From Hyphomicrobiales bacterium (GTDB taxonomy: Bacteria; Pseudomonadota; Alphaproteobacteria; Rhizobiales; Rhizobiaceae), in assembly GCA_900473185.1 (NCBI GenBank), contig UCKU01000017.1:1-64000 (forward strand): 64,000 nt of DNA, read 5' to 3'. Made by a program: the position numbers and the translations under genes. The stretch's first letter is position 1; each line of letters begins with the position of its first letter. Positions 51,637-61,811 of the stretch are shown here, one piece after another. A model generated the notes under the pieces. The model was not told the origin of the DNA, made no database searches, and was given only the letters and a program-made list of their open reading frames with translations.

Positions 51637-54600
51637 TTAGCTTTTCGCGAGCTCCGCAAGCTGCGTCATGATAACGGCTGCACCCTGCAGACGCTTTTCC
51701 GGGGTCGGCAGGTCGCGGGTCAGGAAGAGGCTGTGGTCGGGGCGGATCTTCGCCATCGCGCCCTGCTTGCCGATATAACCGACGAGATTGGCGGGGTTCG
51801 GGAATTCCTTGTTGCGGAACTGCACGACAACGCCCTTGGGGCCGGCATCGAGTTTCTCGACATTGGCGGTGCGGCAGAGCGACTTGATGTAGACGATCTT
51901 CAGCAGGTGCTGGACCTCCACCGGCATCGGGCCGAAGCGGTCGATCATCTCGGCACCGAAGCCATCGATCTCCTTGAGATCGGTGAGTTCGCCGAGGCGG
52001 CGGTAGAGCGCCATGCGCAGATGCAGGTCGGGCACGTAACCTTCCGGGATCATCACGGTCGTACCGACGGATATCTGCGGCGACCAGCCGGTATCCTGGA
52101 TCTCGTCGACACCCTTCACCTCGGCGACCGCCTCTTCCAGCATCTGCTGATACAGCTCGAAGCCGACTTCCTTGATGTGGCCGGACTGTTCCTCGCCGAG
52201 CAGGTTACCGGCACCACGAATATCGAGATCGTGGCTTGCGAGCTGGAAGCCGGCGCCGAGCGTATCCAGCGACTGCAGCACCTTGAGGCGGCGCTCGGCG
52301 GTTGCCGTCAGCACCTTGTTGACCGGCAGCGTGAAGAGCGCGAAGGCTCTGACCTTCGAGCGGCCGACACGGCCGCGCAACTGGTAGAGCTGGGCAAGGC
52401 CAAACATATCGGCGCGGTGCACAATCAATGTATTGGCCGTCGGCACATCGAGGCCGGATTCGACGATGGTGGTCGAGAGCAGCACATCATAGCGGCCTTC
52501 GTAGAAGGCATTCATGATGTCCTCCAGTTCGCCGGCCGGCATCTGGCCGTGGGCGACGGCAACCTTCAGCTCCGGCACGTCTGACTGCAGGAAGGCGTGC
52601 ACATCTTCCAGATCGGCTAAGCGTGGGCAGACATAGAAGCTCTGGCCGCCGCGATAGTGCTCGCGCATCAGCGTCTCGCGGATGACGAGGCTATCGAAAG
52701 GCGAAATGAAGGTGCGCACCGCCATGCGGTCCACCGGCGGCGTGGTGATCAGCGAGAGTTCGCGCACCCCGGTCATGGCAAGCTGCAGCGTGCGCGGGAT
52801 CGGCGTTGCCGAGAGCGTCAGCACATGTACATCGCTCTTCAACTCTTTCAGGCGTTCCTTGTGCTTGACGCCGAAATGCTGCTCTTCGTCGATGATCAGC
52901 AGGCCGAGATTGGCGAAGTTGATGCCGGCGCCAAGCAGCGCATGGGTGCCAACGACGATGTCCGTCTTGCCATCGGCCACTTCCTTCTTCGTGAGCGCCA
53001 GCTCCTTGGAGCCGACGAGGCGCGAGGCCTGCTGGATGCGGATCGGCAGACCACGGAAGCGCTCGGAGAAAGTCTTGAAATGCTGGCGGGAGAGCAGCGT
53101 CGTCGGCACGACGACGGCGACCTGCACGCCGTTCATGGCAGCGACGAAGGCGGCGCGCAATGCAACCTCCGTCTTGCCGAAGCCAACGTCGCCACAGACG
53201 AGGCGGTCCATCGGGCGGCCGGCGCCAAGATCGCCGCGCACAGCTTCGATGGCGTTTTCCTGATCTTCCGTTTCGTCATAAGGGAAACGGGCGGCGAACT
53301 CGTCGTAGAGCCCTTCCGGCGTCGTCAGAACCGGCGCATGGCGCGTCAAACGCTCAGCGGCGATGCGGATCAGCGCATCGGCCATATCCAGCAGCCGCTT
53401 CTTGAGCTTGGCCTTGCGCATCTGCCATGCGCCACCGCCGAGCTTGTCGAGCTGTACCTCCGTACCCTCACCGCCAAACCGCGACAGAAGATCGATGTTT
53501 TCGACCGGCAGGAAGAGCTTGGCATCATCTGCATATTGCAGCTCGAGGCAGGCATGCGGCGCACCGGCCGCCTCGATGGTACGAAGGCCGACGAAACGGC
53601 CGATGCCGTGTTCGGCGTGGACGACGATCGATCCTTCATCAAGGCCGGCGACTTCGGAGATGAAGTCTGCCGCACGCTTCCTGCGGCGGGAACGGCGCAC
53701 CATACGGTCGCCGAGAATATCCTGCTCGCCGATGACGATGAGATCGCCGGTCTCGAAACCGGACTCGAGGCTGAATACAGCCGCTGCCGCCTCCCCCTTT
53801 GCCAGGCCGCCGAGATCCTTCAGCGCGGTGATCGGCTTGACCCGCTCAAGGCCGTGTTCGTTCAGCACCTGCAGCAGGCGCTCGAGCGAACCCTCGGTCC
53901 AGGCGGTGATAACGACCTTCGCGCCGCCGGCGCGCTTATCGGCAATATGTTTGACAACGACGTCGAAGATGTTGACGCGCTCGGCATCGCCGCCGCCTTC
54001 GGCATTGGAGCGTGCCCATCGCGGCCCCTGGCGTGCATCGAGATTGACGACGCGGCGTGCCTCGCCCTCATGCTCGTTGAAAGGCGACACCCTGATAGCG
54101 TTGATCGCATCAAGCGTGCGCGCGAAGGTCTTGCTATCGAGATAGAGCTGACCGGGCGAGACCGGCTTATAGGGCGTGCCCTGCGCCATCTGGCCCTTGC
54201 CCGGCTGGCCGGAATTCAGGCGCGCATCATAATAGTCATAGACGAGTTTGGAACGCTCCTCTGCCGCCTCACGAACCGTGTGATCGGTGACGATGCGGAA
54301 GCCGGAGAGGTAATCGAACACCGTATCCAGCTTCTCGTAGAACAGCGGCAGCCAGTGTTCCATGCCGGGATAGCGGCGACCTTCTGATACGGCGAGGTAG
54401 AGCGCATCGTCGCGGGTGGCAGCGCCAAAGGTGGAGAGGTAGTTCTTGCGGAAGCGGCTGATCGTATCCGGCGTCAGCGTCACCTCGCTCATCGGATTGA
54501 GATCAAGGGAGCGGACTTGGCCGATCGTGCGCTGGCTTGCCGGATCGAAGCTGCGGATCGATTCCAGTGTGTCGCCAAAGAAATCGAGGCGGACGGGCTC

Positions 54601-55143
54601 TTCCGACCCGGGAACAAAGACATCCAGAATGCCGCCGCGCACGGCATATTCGCCGACCTCACGCACGGTTGCCACGCGCTCGAAGCCGTTGCGCTCCAGC
54701 CGACCGGCAATATCCTCCATGCGGACCTGATTGCCGGGTCGCGCCGAGAAGGTCAGGCTTTCGATGATGTCCTGCGGTGCCACCTTCTGCAGCATGGCAT
54801 TGGCCGTCACCAGCACGATTGCCGCATGCGGCTTCTTGCGGTGGGCGATCAGGCCGGAAAGCGCTGCGAGACGGCGTGCCGACGTATCGGCACTCGGCGA
54901 GACGCGGTCATAGGGAAGACAGTCCCAGGCAGGCAGCGTCAAGACCGGGATATCGGGGGCGACGAAGCCCAGCATCTGCTCCAGATCTGCCATGCGATGA
55001 CCGTCCGACAGAACATAGGCAACGGGTTCGCCGTTGCGGGCGAGCTCGGCAAGCAGCAGCGGTTCCATGCCCGCAGGCACGTTGCCGATCGTCAGCGGCT
55101 CGGCGGCGGCTGCAAGCTTCTTGGCGTCAAAACCGGGGATCAT
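51637..55143 (-). CDS. mfd: Transcription-repair coupling factor
   Basis: The 1168-residue translocase removes RNA polymerase stalled at damage and recruits UvrA. Order of parts: the UvrB-like N-terminal domains, the RNA polymerase-interacting domain (VHAEHGIGRFVGLRTIE... LFLPVENIDLLSRF), the translocase with Walker A GDVGFGKTEVALRAAF and the box DEEQHFGVKHKERLK, the motif SATPIPRTLQLAM and TRG-like LQLASHDLDIRGAGNLLGEEQSGH, and the C-terminal autoinhibitory domain. Its start overlaps the stop of sdhE by four bases. Confidence 0.97.
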   Translation of the reverse strand: MIPGFDAKKLAAAAEPLTIGNVPAGMEPLLLAELARNGEPVAYVLSDGHRMADLEQMLGFVAPDIPVLTLPAWDCLPYDRVSPSADTSARRLAALSGLIAHRKKPHAAIVLVTANAMLQKVAPQDIIESLTFSARPGNQVRMEDIAGRLERNGFERVATVREVGEYAVRGGILDVFVPGSEEPVRLDFFGDTLESIRSFDPASQRTIGQVRSLDLNPMSEVTLTPDTISRFRKNYLSTFGAATRDDALYLAVSEGRRYPGMEHWLPLFYEKLDTVFDYLSGFRIVTDHTVREAAEERSKLVYDYYDARLNSGQPGKGQMAQGTPYKPVSPGQLYLDSKTFARTLDAINAIRVSPFNEHEGEARRVVNLDARQGPRWARSNAEGGGDAERVNIFDVVVKHIADKRAGGAKVVITAWTEGSLERLLQVLNEHGLERVKPITALKDLGGLAKGEAAAAVFSLESGFETGDLIVIGEQDILGDRMVRRSRRRKRAADFISEVAGLDEGSIVVHAEHGIGRFVGLRTIEAAGAPHACLELQYADDAKLFLPVENIDLLSRFGGEGTEVQLDKLGGGAWQMRKAKLKKRLLDMADALIRIAAERLTRHAPVLTTPEGLYDEFAARFPYDETEDQENAIEAVRGDLGAGRPMDRLVCGDVGFGKTEVALRAAFVAAMNGVQVAVVVPTTLLSRQHFKTFSERFRGLPIRIQQASRLVGSKELALTKKEVADGKTDIVVGTHALLGAGINFANLGLLIIDEEQHFGVKHKERLKELKSDVHVLTLSATPIPRTLQLAMTGVRELSLITTPPVDRMAVRTFISPFDSLVIRETLMREHYRGGQSFYVCPRLADLEDVHAFLQSDVPELKVAVAHGQMPAGELEDIMNAFYEGRYDVLLSTTIVESGLDVPTANTLIVHRADMFGLAQLYQLRGRVGRSKVRAFALFTLPVNKVLTATAERRLKVLQSLDTLGAGFQLASHDLDIRGAGNLLGEEQSGHIKEVGFELYQQMLEEAVAEVKGVDEIQDTGWSPQISVGTTVMIPEGYVPDLHLRMALYRRLGELTDLKEIDGFGAEMIDRFGPMPVEVQHLLKIVYIKSLCRTANVEKLDAGPKGVVVQFRNKEFPNPANLVGYIGKQGAMAKIRPDHSLFLTRDLPTPEKRLQGAAVIMTQLAELAKS

Positions 55144-55442
55144 TCAGGCATCCGGGGCGTGTCAAAATCGGGCTTATAGGCGGCAATGCGGGCAAACATG
55201 GGTGTCTTTAAATGCTCGGGCGTCGGCCAGGTTCCCATGATCCAGCGCACGAGGTCGTTGTCTTCCTCGGCCATGATCGTCTCGAACTCGTCGAGCTCGG
55301 CTTCACTCATAGTGGGAAGTTCGTTTTCAGCGAACTGGCCGAAGACAAGATCCATCTCTCTGATACCGCGGTGCCAGCAACGGAAAAGAATCCGGCGGCG
55401 GCGCGGGTCAAGACCGGCGCTCGTGAGCGTTACACCTGTCAT
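55140..55442 (-). CDS. sdhE: FAD assembly factor SdhE
   Basis: The 100-residue helical protein helps attach FAD to the flavoprotein subunit of succinate dehydrogenase. The signature RGxxE is present in CWHRGIREMDL, followed by LPTMSEAELDEFETIMAEEDNDLVRWIMG. The ATG at 55442 has AAGGTG upstream; the GTG at 55451 is an alternative. It leads mfd (ATGA overlap) and is divergent from recG with only about 95 bp between starts. Confidence 0.93.
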   Translation of the reverse strand: MTGVTLTSAGLDPRRRRILFRCWHRGIREMDLVFGQFAENELPTMSEAELDEFETIMAEEDNDLVRWIMGTWPTPEHLKTPMFARIAAYKPDFDTPRMPE

Positions 55443-55537
55443 GGCATTCACCTTCTTTGTTGATGCGCCTCTATAGACCCTCGAAAGCAGCTTGTCAGCC
55501 TTGCCAAGGCCCTATTGTTCATCGCATTTTGGCTTGC

Positions 55538-57643
55538 ATGCGCCCCGCCATTCTCGATCCGCTGTTTTCTACCGTTTCGGGCCTTCCTGGCGTCGGCCCG
55601 AAGATCTCGGAGCTCTTCGTCAAGCTGCTCGGACGCGAGACGCCTGACGATTGCCGGGTCATCGATCTGCTGTTCCACGCCCCCTACTCACTGATCGACC
55701 GCCGCAACCAGCCGGGGATTGCCCGCGCGCCGCAAGGCGCGATCGTAACCATCACTGCACGAGTCGATCGGCATCAGGCGCCGCCGCGCGGCAATCGCAA
55801 CGCTCCCTACCGGGTCTTTCTGCATGACGAAACTGGCGAGCTGACGCTCGTCTTCTTCCGCGGCCAGGCCGCATGGCTGGAAAAACAGCTGCCGATCGAT
55901 GAAGAAGTGACCGTCAGCGGCAAGGTCGATTGGTTCAATGGCCGCGCCTCCATGGTCCACCCCGACTATATCGTCAAGGCGAGCGAAGCCGAAAACCTGC
56001 CGCTGGTCGAGCCGATCTATCCGCTGACGGCGGGCCTATCGCCTAAGACCCTTCGCAAGATTATCGAGGCAGCTCTGCCGCGCATGCCGGAACTGCCGGA
56101 ATGGATCGATCTTTCGCTGGCGCAGAAACAGAGCCTGCCGTCGATCCGCGACAGCTTTCACATGCTGCACGAGCCGCGGGATCCCTCCGACATCGATCCG
56201 CAAGCCCCTGCCCGCCGCAGGCTTGCCTATGACGAGTTCCTGGCCGGTCAGCTATCGCTGACGCTGGTGCGCCAGAGGCTACGCAAAGTGGCCGGGCAAC
56301 CCGTATATGCCACTGGAGAAATCAGCGGCAAAATATTGCAAAAGCTTCCCTTTTCGCCAACGCGCAGCCAGACGGAAGCCATTGCCGACGTCCTCAAGGA
56401 TATGGCCGGCACGGAGCGTATGCTGCGGCTGCTGCAAGGCGATGTCGGCTCCGGCAAGACGCTGGTCGCACTGCTGTCGATGGCCGCCGTCATCGAGAGC
56501 GGCGGACAGGCCGTGCTGATGGCGCCGACTGAAATTCTCGCCCGCCAGCATCATGCGACGATCTCGAAATTTGCGGGTGCCGCCGGTCTCGGCGTCGAAG
56601 TGCTGACGGGCCGCACCAAGGGCCGCGAGCGCGAGGATATTCTCGAGCGTATTGCGTCGGGCGAAGCGCAGATCATCATCGGCACGCACGCCCTCTTCCA
56701 GGACAGCGTCAACTACAAGAACCTGATGCTGGCCGTCGTCGACGAGCAGCATCGTTTCGGCGTGCACCAGCGCCTGCGGCTGACGGCAAAGGGCATCTCT
56801 CCGCATATGCTGGTCATGACGGCAACGCCGATCCCGCGCACGCTGGTGCTGGCAGCCTTCGGCGACATGGACGTCTCGAAGCTGACGGAGAAACCGGCTG
56901 GCCGCAAGCCGATCCAGACGATCACCGTTCCGACCGAGCGAACCGGCGAGATCGTCGGCCGCCTGAAGAGCGCGCTGGTGGAAGGCAAGAAGGCCTATTG
57001 GATCTGCCCGTTGGTCGAGGAATCCGAAGAGTTGGATCTGATGTCGGCGGAGGAGCGGCATGCGACCCTCGTCTCGGCGCTCGGCCCGGGCATCGGCCTC
57101 ATTCACGGGCGCATGAGCGGGCCGGAGAAGGATGCCGTGATGCTCGCCTTCAAGAGCGGCGAATTGCGGCTGCTGGTGGCGACCACCGTCGTCGAAGTCG
57201 GGGTCGACGTGCCGGATGCGACGATCATGGTGATCGAACATGCCGAGCGCTTCGGGCTGGCGCAGCTGCACCAGCTTCGCGGGCGTGTCGGACGCGGTGA
57301 GGAGGCCTCGACCTGCATCCTGCTTTATAAGGGGCCGCTCGGTGAAACGGGCCATGCGCGGCTCTCGATCATGCGCGAAACGGAAGACGGCTTCCGGATT
57401 GCGGAAGAGGATCTGAAGCTGCGCGGCGAAGGCGAAGTTCTCGGGACGCGTCAGTCAGGTACGCCGGGCTTTCGTATCGCCAGTCTTGAGGCACATGCGG
57501 ACCTCCTGGAGATCGCCCGCAAGGACGCGGCCTATCTGATCGAGCGCGATCCGGACCTGACCAGCGAACGCGGCGAAGCAGTGCGCACTCTGCTCTATCT
57601 CTTCCGCCGCGACGAAGCGATCCGCTTCCTCAGAGCCGGTTAG
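55538..57643 (+). CDS. recG: ATP-dependent DNA helicase RecG
   Basis: The 701-residue helicase reverses stalled replication forks and processes branched DNA. The N-terminal wedge (OB fold, residues about 50-150, VTITARVDRHQAPPRGNRNAPYRVFLHD) is followed by the helicase core: GDVGSGKTLVAL, DEQHRFGVHQRLRL, MTATPIPRTLVLAAFGDMD and the C-terminal LHQLRGRVGRG with the TRG motif. The ATG at 55538 gives the expected start MRPAILDPLFSTVSGLPGVGPK without a strong ribosome binding site. It ends overlapping the DUF502 gene by four bases. Confidence 0.95.
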   Translation: MRPAILDPLFSTVSGLPGVGPKISELFVKLLGRETPDDCRVIDLLFHAPYSLIDRRNQPGIARAPQGAIVTITARVDRHQAPPRGNRNAPYRVFLHDETGELTLVFFRGQAAWLEKQLPIDEEVTVSGKVDWFNGRASMVHPDYIVKASEAENLPLVEPIYPLTAGLSPKTLRKIIEAALPRMPELPEWIDLSLAQKQSLPSIRDSFHMLHEPRDPSDIDPQAPARRRLAYDEFLAGQLSLTLVRQRLRKVAGQPVYATGEISGKILQKLPFSPTRSQTEAIADVLKDMAGTERMLRLLQGDVGSGKTLVALLSMAAVIESGGQAVLMAPTEILARQHHATISKFAGAAGLGVEVLTGRTKGREREDILERIASGEAQIIIGTHALFQDSVNYKNLMLAVVDEQHRFGVHQRLRLTAKGISPHMLVMTATPIPRTLVLAAFGDMDVSKLTEKPAGRKPIQTITVPTERTGEIVGRLKSALVEGKKAYWICPLVEESEELDLMSAEERHATLVSALGPGIGLIHGRMSGPEKDAVMLAFKSGELRLLVATTVVEVGVDVPDATIMVIEHAERFGLAQLHQLRGRVGRGEEASTCILLYKGPLGETGHARLSIMRETEDGFRIAEEDLKLRGEGEVLGTRQSGTPGFRIASLEAHADLLEIARKDAAYLIERDPDLTSERGEAVRTLLYLFRRDEAIRFLRAG

Positions 57644-58326
57644 TCGACCTTGGATATCGCCTTCGGCTTGGGACGCACGACCGGCAAATGTTCCGGGGCG
57701 ACGAGGCCGCCTGATATCAGGAATTTGGCGGCATCCTCCGGGTTCATGTCGAGCATAACGATCTTCTCGCGCGGCACGAAGATGAGAAAGCCCGCCGTCG
57801 GCACCGGTGTCGGCGGCAGGAATACCGCGACCATATCCTCACCCATGGCGTTGAACTTCGAGCCAATCTCACCCTTGGCATCGGTGGCGATGAAGACGAG
57901 CGCCCAAAGGCCTGGGCCAGGATATTCGATCAGGCCGACCTTCTTGAAGGAATTCGACTGTTCCTTCAGCACCGTTTCGAAGATCTGCTTCACGCTCCTG
58001 TAGATGGTGCGCACCAGCGGCATGCGCTGAACGATAGATTCGCCGAAGCGGACGATGCTCTGACCGATGAGGTTCTTGCCGAGGAAGCCAACGATCGTGA
58101 TGATAATCACTGCGGTCAACAGACCGAAGCCGGGAATGGCGAAATTTATGTAGCTTTCCGGATTCCAGCGCGCCGGGATATAGGGCCGCACCCAGCTGTC
58201 AGACCAGTGGATGAAGGTCCAGGTCAGCCAGATGGTGATCGCGATCGGTGCGCAGATGATAAGGCCGGCGAGAAAATTATTCCTCAGCCGCATTGCGACC
58301 GGCACACGGGGAGCCTTCTCGGTCAT
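57640..58326 (-). CDS. DUF502 membrane protein
   Basis: The 228-residue protein has two membrane helices (FLAGLIICAPIAITIWLTWTFI and IPGFGLLTAVIIITIVGFLG) and a soluble domain with the DUF502 pattern: GESIVQRMPLVRTIYRSVKQIFETVL, and VAVFLPPTPVPTAGFLIFVPREKIVMLDM. The function is unknown in bacteria; plant relatives (LCV) sit in endomembranes. It converges on recG with a four-base overlap of stop codons. Confidence 0.9.
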   Translation of the reverse strand: MTEKAPRVPVAMRLRNNFLAGLIICAPIAITIWLTWTFIHWSDSWVRPYIPARWNPESYINFAIPGFGLLTAVIIITIVGFLGKNLIGQSIVRFGESIVQRMPLVRTIYRSVKQIFETVLKEQSNSFKKVGLIEYPGPGLWALVFIATDAKGEIGSKFNAMGEDMVAVFLPPTPVPTAGFLIFVPREKIVMLDMNPEDAAKFLISGGLVAPEHLPVVRPKPKAISKVD

Positions 58327-58450
58327 CTTTTCTGATGAACTCCGTTTCAGTCTTTAGACAGGCCGGTTCACCCGGCCTTCCCCCTGTGTCCGCAGGCACA
58401 AAACTGCCAGAATTCGGCTTACCATACAATATATTTCAGCCCGTCGGGAC

Positions 58451-60277
58451 TTACTCCACAGTTACCGATTTTGCGAGATTGCGCGGCTGGTCGACGTCCG
58501 TGCCCATGAAGACCGCCGTGTGGTAGGCGAGCAGCTGGATCGGCAGCGAGAAGATCATCGGCGAGATGATTTCATCGACATTCGGAAGCGTGATCGTCGC
58601 CATCGTCGGCAGTTTCGAGGCAGCCGCACCGTTCTCATCGGTGATGAAGATGATGCGGCCGCCACGGGCTGCGACTTCCTGCATGTTGGAGACGGTCTTT
58701 TCGAAGAAACGGTCATAGGGTGCGATGACGATGACGGGCATGTTTTCGTCGATCAGCGCGATCGGTCCATGCTTCAGCTCGCCGGCGGCATAACCTTCGG
58801 CATGGATATAGGAGATTTCCTTGAGCTTCAGCGCCCCTTCCATGGCAAGCGGGAAGCTGGTGCCACGGCCGAGATAGAGCACGTCCTTGCACTTGGAGAG
58901 TTCGCGGGACAGGCCTTCCATCTGAGGCTGGATGAGATTGAGGACGCGGCTCATGATGCGTGGCATTTCCGCAAGATGGCGCACCATCGCCTTCTCGTCG
59001 TCGGCGTTGATCGTGCCGCGCGCACGGCCTGCGCCGATTGCCAGCGAGGCAAGCACGGCAAGCTGGCAAGTGAAGGCCTTGGTGGAGGCGACACCGATTT
59101 CCGGCCCGGCCATGATCGGGAAGACGGCGTCGGATTCGCGGGCGATGGTCGATTCCCGCACGTTGACGACGGCGCCGATCTTCAAACCGTTGTCTTTGCA
59201 GTAGCGGAGTGATGCCAGCGTATCGGCGGTCTCACCCGACTGCGAGATGAAGAGGGCCGCCTGCGAGGACTGCAGCGGCATTTCACGGTAACGGAATTCC
59301 GAGGCGACATCGATTTCGACCGGCAGGCGCGCATAGCGTTCAAACCAGTATTTGCCTACCAGGCCGGCGAGATAGGCCGTGCCGCAGGCCGAGATGGCAA
59401 GGCCAGTCGCGGCCTTGAAGTCGATCGCGGACGCATTCGGGCTGATCGTGTTGGCAGCGAAATCCACATAGTGGCTGAGCGCATGGGAGATGACCTCGGG
59501 CTGCTCGTAGATTTCCTTTTCCATGAAGTGGCGGTGATTGCCCTTGTCGACCACATAAGCGGTCGCCTGGGAGATCTGCCGTGGACGCTTGACCACCTTG
59601 CCGGAGAAATCGAGTACGGTCGCGCCCTCACGTGTGATGATCGCCCAGTCGCCGTCGACGAGGTAGGTGATCTCGTTGGTGAATGGCGATAGCGCAATGG
59701 CGTCGGAACCCAGGAACATTTCGCCCTTGCCGTAGCCGATGGCCAGCGGCGGGCCGGAGCGGGCCGCCATGATTGTGCCGGGGTCATTCTTCAGCATGAC
59801 CGCCAGCGCATAGGCGCCGGTGACGCGGTTCAGCATCTTCAGCATGGCTTCGCGCGGGGAAAGACCCTCGCGCAGATATTTCGCCATCAGGTGCGCGACG
59901 ACTTCCGTATCGGTCTGGCTTTGAAAGGCCGCGCCCGCGTGGCTCAGCTCATCGCGCAGCTCGGAGAAGTTCTCGATAATGCCATTGTGGACGACAGCAA
60001 CGCCTTCGACGAAATGCGGATGGGCGTTGGTCTCGTTCGGCACACCGTGGGTTGCCCAGCGCGTATGGGCAATGCCGGTCGCTCCCGGCAGCGGCTCGCT
60101 GTCCAGCCGCTTCTCGAGATTGAAGAGCTTGCCCTCGGCCCGGCGGCGATCCATCACGCCCTCATGGATTGTGGCCACGCCGGCGGAATCATAGCCGCGA
60201 TATTCCAGCCGCTTCAGCGCATCGACGAGACGGCCCGCAACCGGCGCATTTCCGACGATCCCCACAATTCCGCACAT
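58451..60277 (-). CDS. glmS: Glutamine-fructose-6-phosphate aminotransferase (isomerizing)
   Basis: The 608-residue enzyme makes glucosamine-6-phosphate, the first step to UDP-GlcNAc. Cys2 (MCGIVGIVGN) is the nucleophile of the glutaminase half. Two SIS domains follow (SACGTAYLAGLVGKYWFE, SQSGETADTLASLRYC) and the C-terminus PRNLAKSVTVE is complete. It sits downstream of glmU with 108 bp between, so the two successive pathway enzymes are probably cotranscribed. Confidence 0.97.
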   Translation of the reverse strand: MCGIVGIVGNAPVAGRLVDALKRLEYRGYDSAGVATIHEGVMDRRRAEGKLFNLEKRLDSEPLPGATGIAHTRWATHGVPNETNAHPHFVEGVAVVHNGIIENFSELRDELSHAGAAFQSQTDTEVVAHLMAKYLREGLSPREAMLKMLNRVTGAYALAVMLKNDPGTIMAARSGPPLAIGYGKGEMFLGSDAIALSPFTNEITYLVDGDWAIITREGATVLDFSGKVVKRPRQISQATAYVVDKGNHRHFMEKEIYEQPEVISHALSHYVDFAANTISPNASAIDFKAATGLAISACGTAYLAGLVGKYWFERYARLPVEIDVASEFRYREMPLQSSQAALFISQSGETADTLASLRYCKDNGLKIGAVVNVRESTIARESDAVFPIMAGPEIGVASTKAFTCQLAVLASLAIGAGRARGTINADDEKAMVRHLAEMPRIMSRVLNLIQPQMEGLSRELSKCKDVLYLGRGTSFPLAMEGALKLKEISYIHAEGYAAGELKHGPIALIDENMPVIVIAPYDRFFEKTVSNMQEVAARGGRIIFITDENGAAASKLPTMATITLPNVDEIISPMIFSLPIQLLAYHTAVFMGTDVDQPRNLAKSVTVE

Positions 60278-60385
60278 GCAAACTTCCCCTCAGACCTATC
60301 CAGTGAGGTCACTCGTAGCGATTCTCGCTTATTTCTCAATTGGTACGGCGGTCACTTTCGGTTTCCGCCCGTTACGCAAGAAGGC

Positions 60386-61747
60386 TCAAGCCTTGGCCTT
60401 TTTCGCCGCCTTGATGGCAAGCGCCCGCTCGCGCAGCAGCTTGGCCCGTTCGGGCTTGATTTCCTGCCGCGCACGGCCGAAGGCGAGCGCCTCGGCCGGC
60501 ACATCCACTGTGATGACGCTGCCCGAAGCGATATAGGCGCTGTCCCCGATCGTGACGGGGGCAACCAGCGACGAGTTCGAGCCGATGAAGGTATCCTTGC
60601 CGATGATAGTCTCGAACTTGTTCACGCCGTCATAATTGCAGGTGATCGTGCCGGCGCCGATATTGGTACCGGAGCCGATGACGGCATCGCCGATATAGGT
60701 CAGGTGATTGACCTTGGCGCCCTCGCCGATCTTGCCGTTCTTAACCTCGCAGAAATTGCCAACCTTAGAACCAACCGAGAGATCGGCACCCGGCCGCAGA
60801 CGCGCAAACGGACCGACTGTTGCGCCTTCGCTGACATGGGCGCCCTCGATATGCGAGAAGGCATGAATGACCGCGCCGCTATCGATGACGGCGCCGGGAC
60901 CGAAGACGACATTCGGCTCGATCAGCGCATCCTGGCCAATCACGGTGTCATAGGAGAGGAAGACCGTTTCCGGAGCGATCATCGTAACACCCGAGAGCAT
61001 CAGTTCATGGCGGCGGCGCTCCTGCCAGAAACGTTCGATCGCAGCGAGTTCAGCACGGTTGTTGCAGCCGGCCATCTCGACTTCAGGCGCATCGACGGCA
61101 GTGACGCGGCCACCGAGCGAGCGGGCAATCTCGACAAGATCGGTCAGATAATATTCGCCCTTGGCATTGCTGTTGCCGATGCGTGACAGAAGGTCGAGCG
61201 CCTTGCGGCCGTTGATCGCCATCAGGCCGCTATTGCACCACTTAACGGTGCGCTCGGCATCGGTCGCGTCCTTTTCCTCGCGGATGGCAATCAGTTCGCC
61301 GTCCTTGACGAGCAGGCGTCCATAGCCGGTCGGACGATCCGTGTGAAAACCGATGACGACGATGTCGCTGCCTTCGGCAATCGCCTTGCGCGCCTTGAGC
61401 AGCGGACCCGCCGTCTGGAGCGGCACATCACCGTAAGTCACAAGGATATCGTCATAGCCTTCGGCAATCGCCTCGCGGGCAGCGAGAACGGCGTGGCCGG
61501 TACCGAGACGCTGTTCCTGAATATAGGATTTGATCGTCACACCGCCGATATCGGCGGCCTTCGCCACTTTCTCGGCATCGCGACCGACGACAAGGGCAAC
61601 GGATGAAACGCCTGTTGCTGCCACCGCATCGACGACATGAGCGATCATCGGACGGCCCGCGACCTCATGAAGCACCTTCGATTTCGCTGATTTCATGCGC
61701 GTGCTGTCGCCGGCGGCGAGAATGACGGCAAGGCAGGTGCGTTCCAT
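60386..61747 (-). CDS. glmU: Bifunctional GlcN-1-P acetyltransferase / GlcNAc-1-P uridyltransferase
   Basis: The 453-residue enzyme acetylates glucosamine-1-phosphate and joins it to UTP, giving UDP-GlcNAc for peptidoglycan and lipid A. The N-terminal half has the nucleotidyltransferase loop LAAGDSTRMKS (the usual Gly-Thr is Ser-Thr) and VTYGDVPL. The C-terminal left-handed beta helix shows hexapeptide repeats (VFGPGAVIDSGAVIHAF, AGTITCNYDGVNKFETIIG). The ATG at 61747 gives the family start MERTCLAVILAAG. Confidence 0.96.
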   Translation of the reverse strand: MERTCLAVILAAGDSTRMKSAKSKVLHEVAGRPMIAHVVDAVAATGVSSVALVVGRDAEKVAKAADIGGVTIKSYIQEQRLGTGHAVLAAREAIAEGYDDILVTYGDVPLQTAGPLLKARKAIAEGSDIVVIGFHTDRPTGYGRLLVKDGELIAIREEKDATDAERTVKWCNSGLMAINGRKALDLLSRIGNSNAKGEYYLTDLVEIARSLGGRVTAVDAPEVEMAGCNNRAELAAIERFWQERRRHELMLSGVTMIAPETVFLSYDTVIGQDALIEPNVVFGPGAVIDSGAVIHAFSHIEGAHVSEGATVGPFARLRPGADLSVGSKVGNFCEVKNGKIGEGAKVNHLTYIGDAVIGSGTNIGAGTITCNYDGVNKFETIIGKDTFIGSNSSLVAPVTIGDSAYIASGSVITVDVPAEALAFGRARQEIKPERAKLLRERALAIKAAKKAKA

Positions 61748-61811
61748 GGGCAGACTCCGAGAATCCATTGCTAGTCGGCTGTTCTGCCGCTCATAGCAGC
61801 AAGGCGAGGCT

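Noticed and set aside
52657..54387. 576-codon plus-strand open frame inside mfd
   Set aside because: High-GC antisense shadow of mfd, whose minus-strand motifs are complete and in frame.
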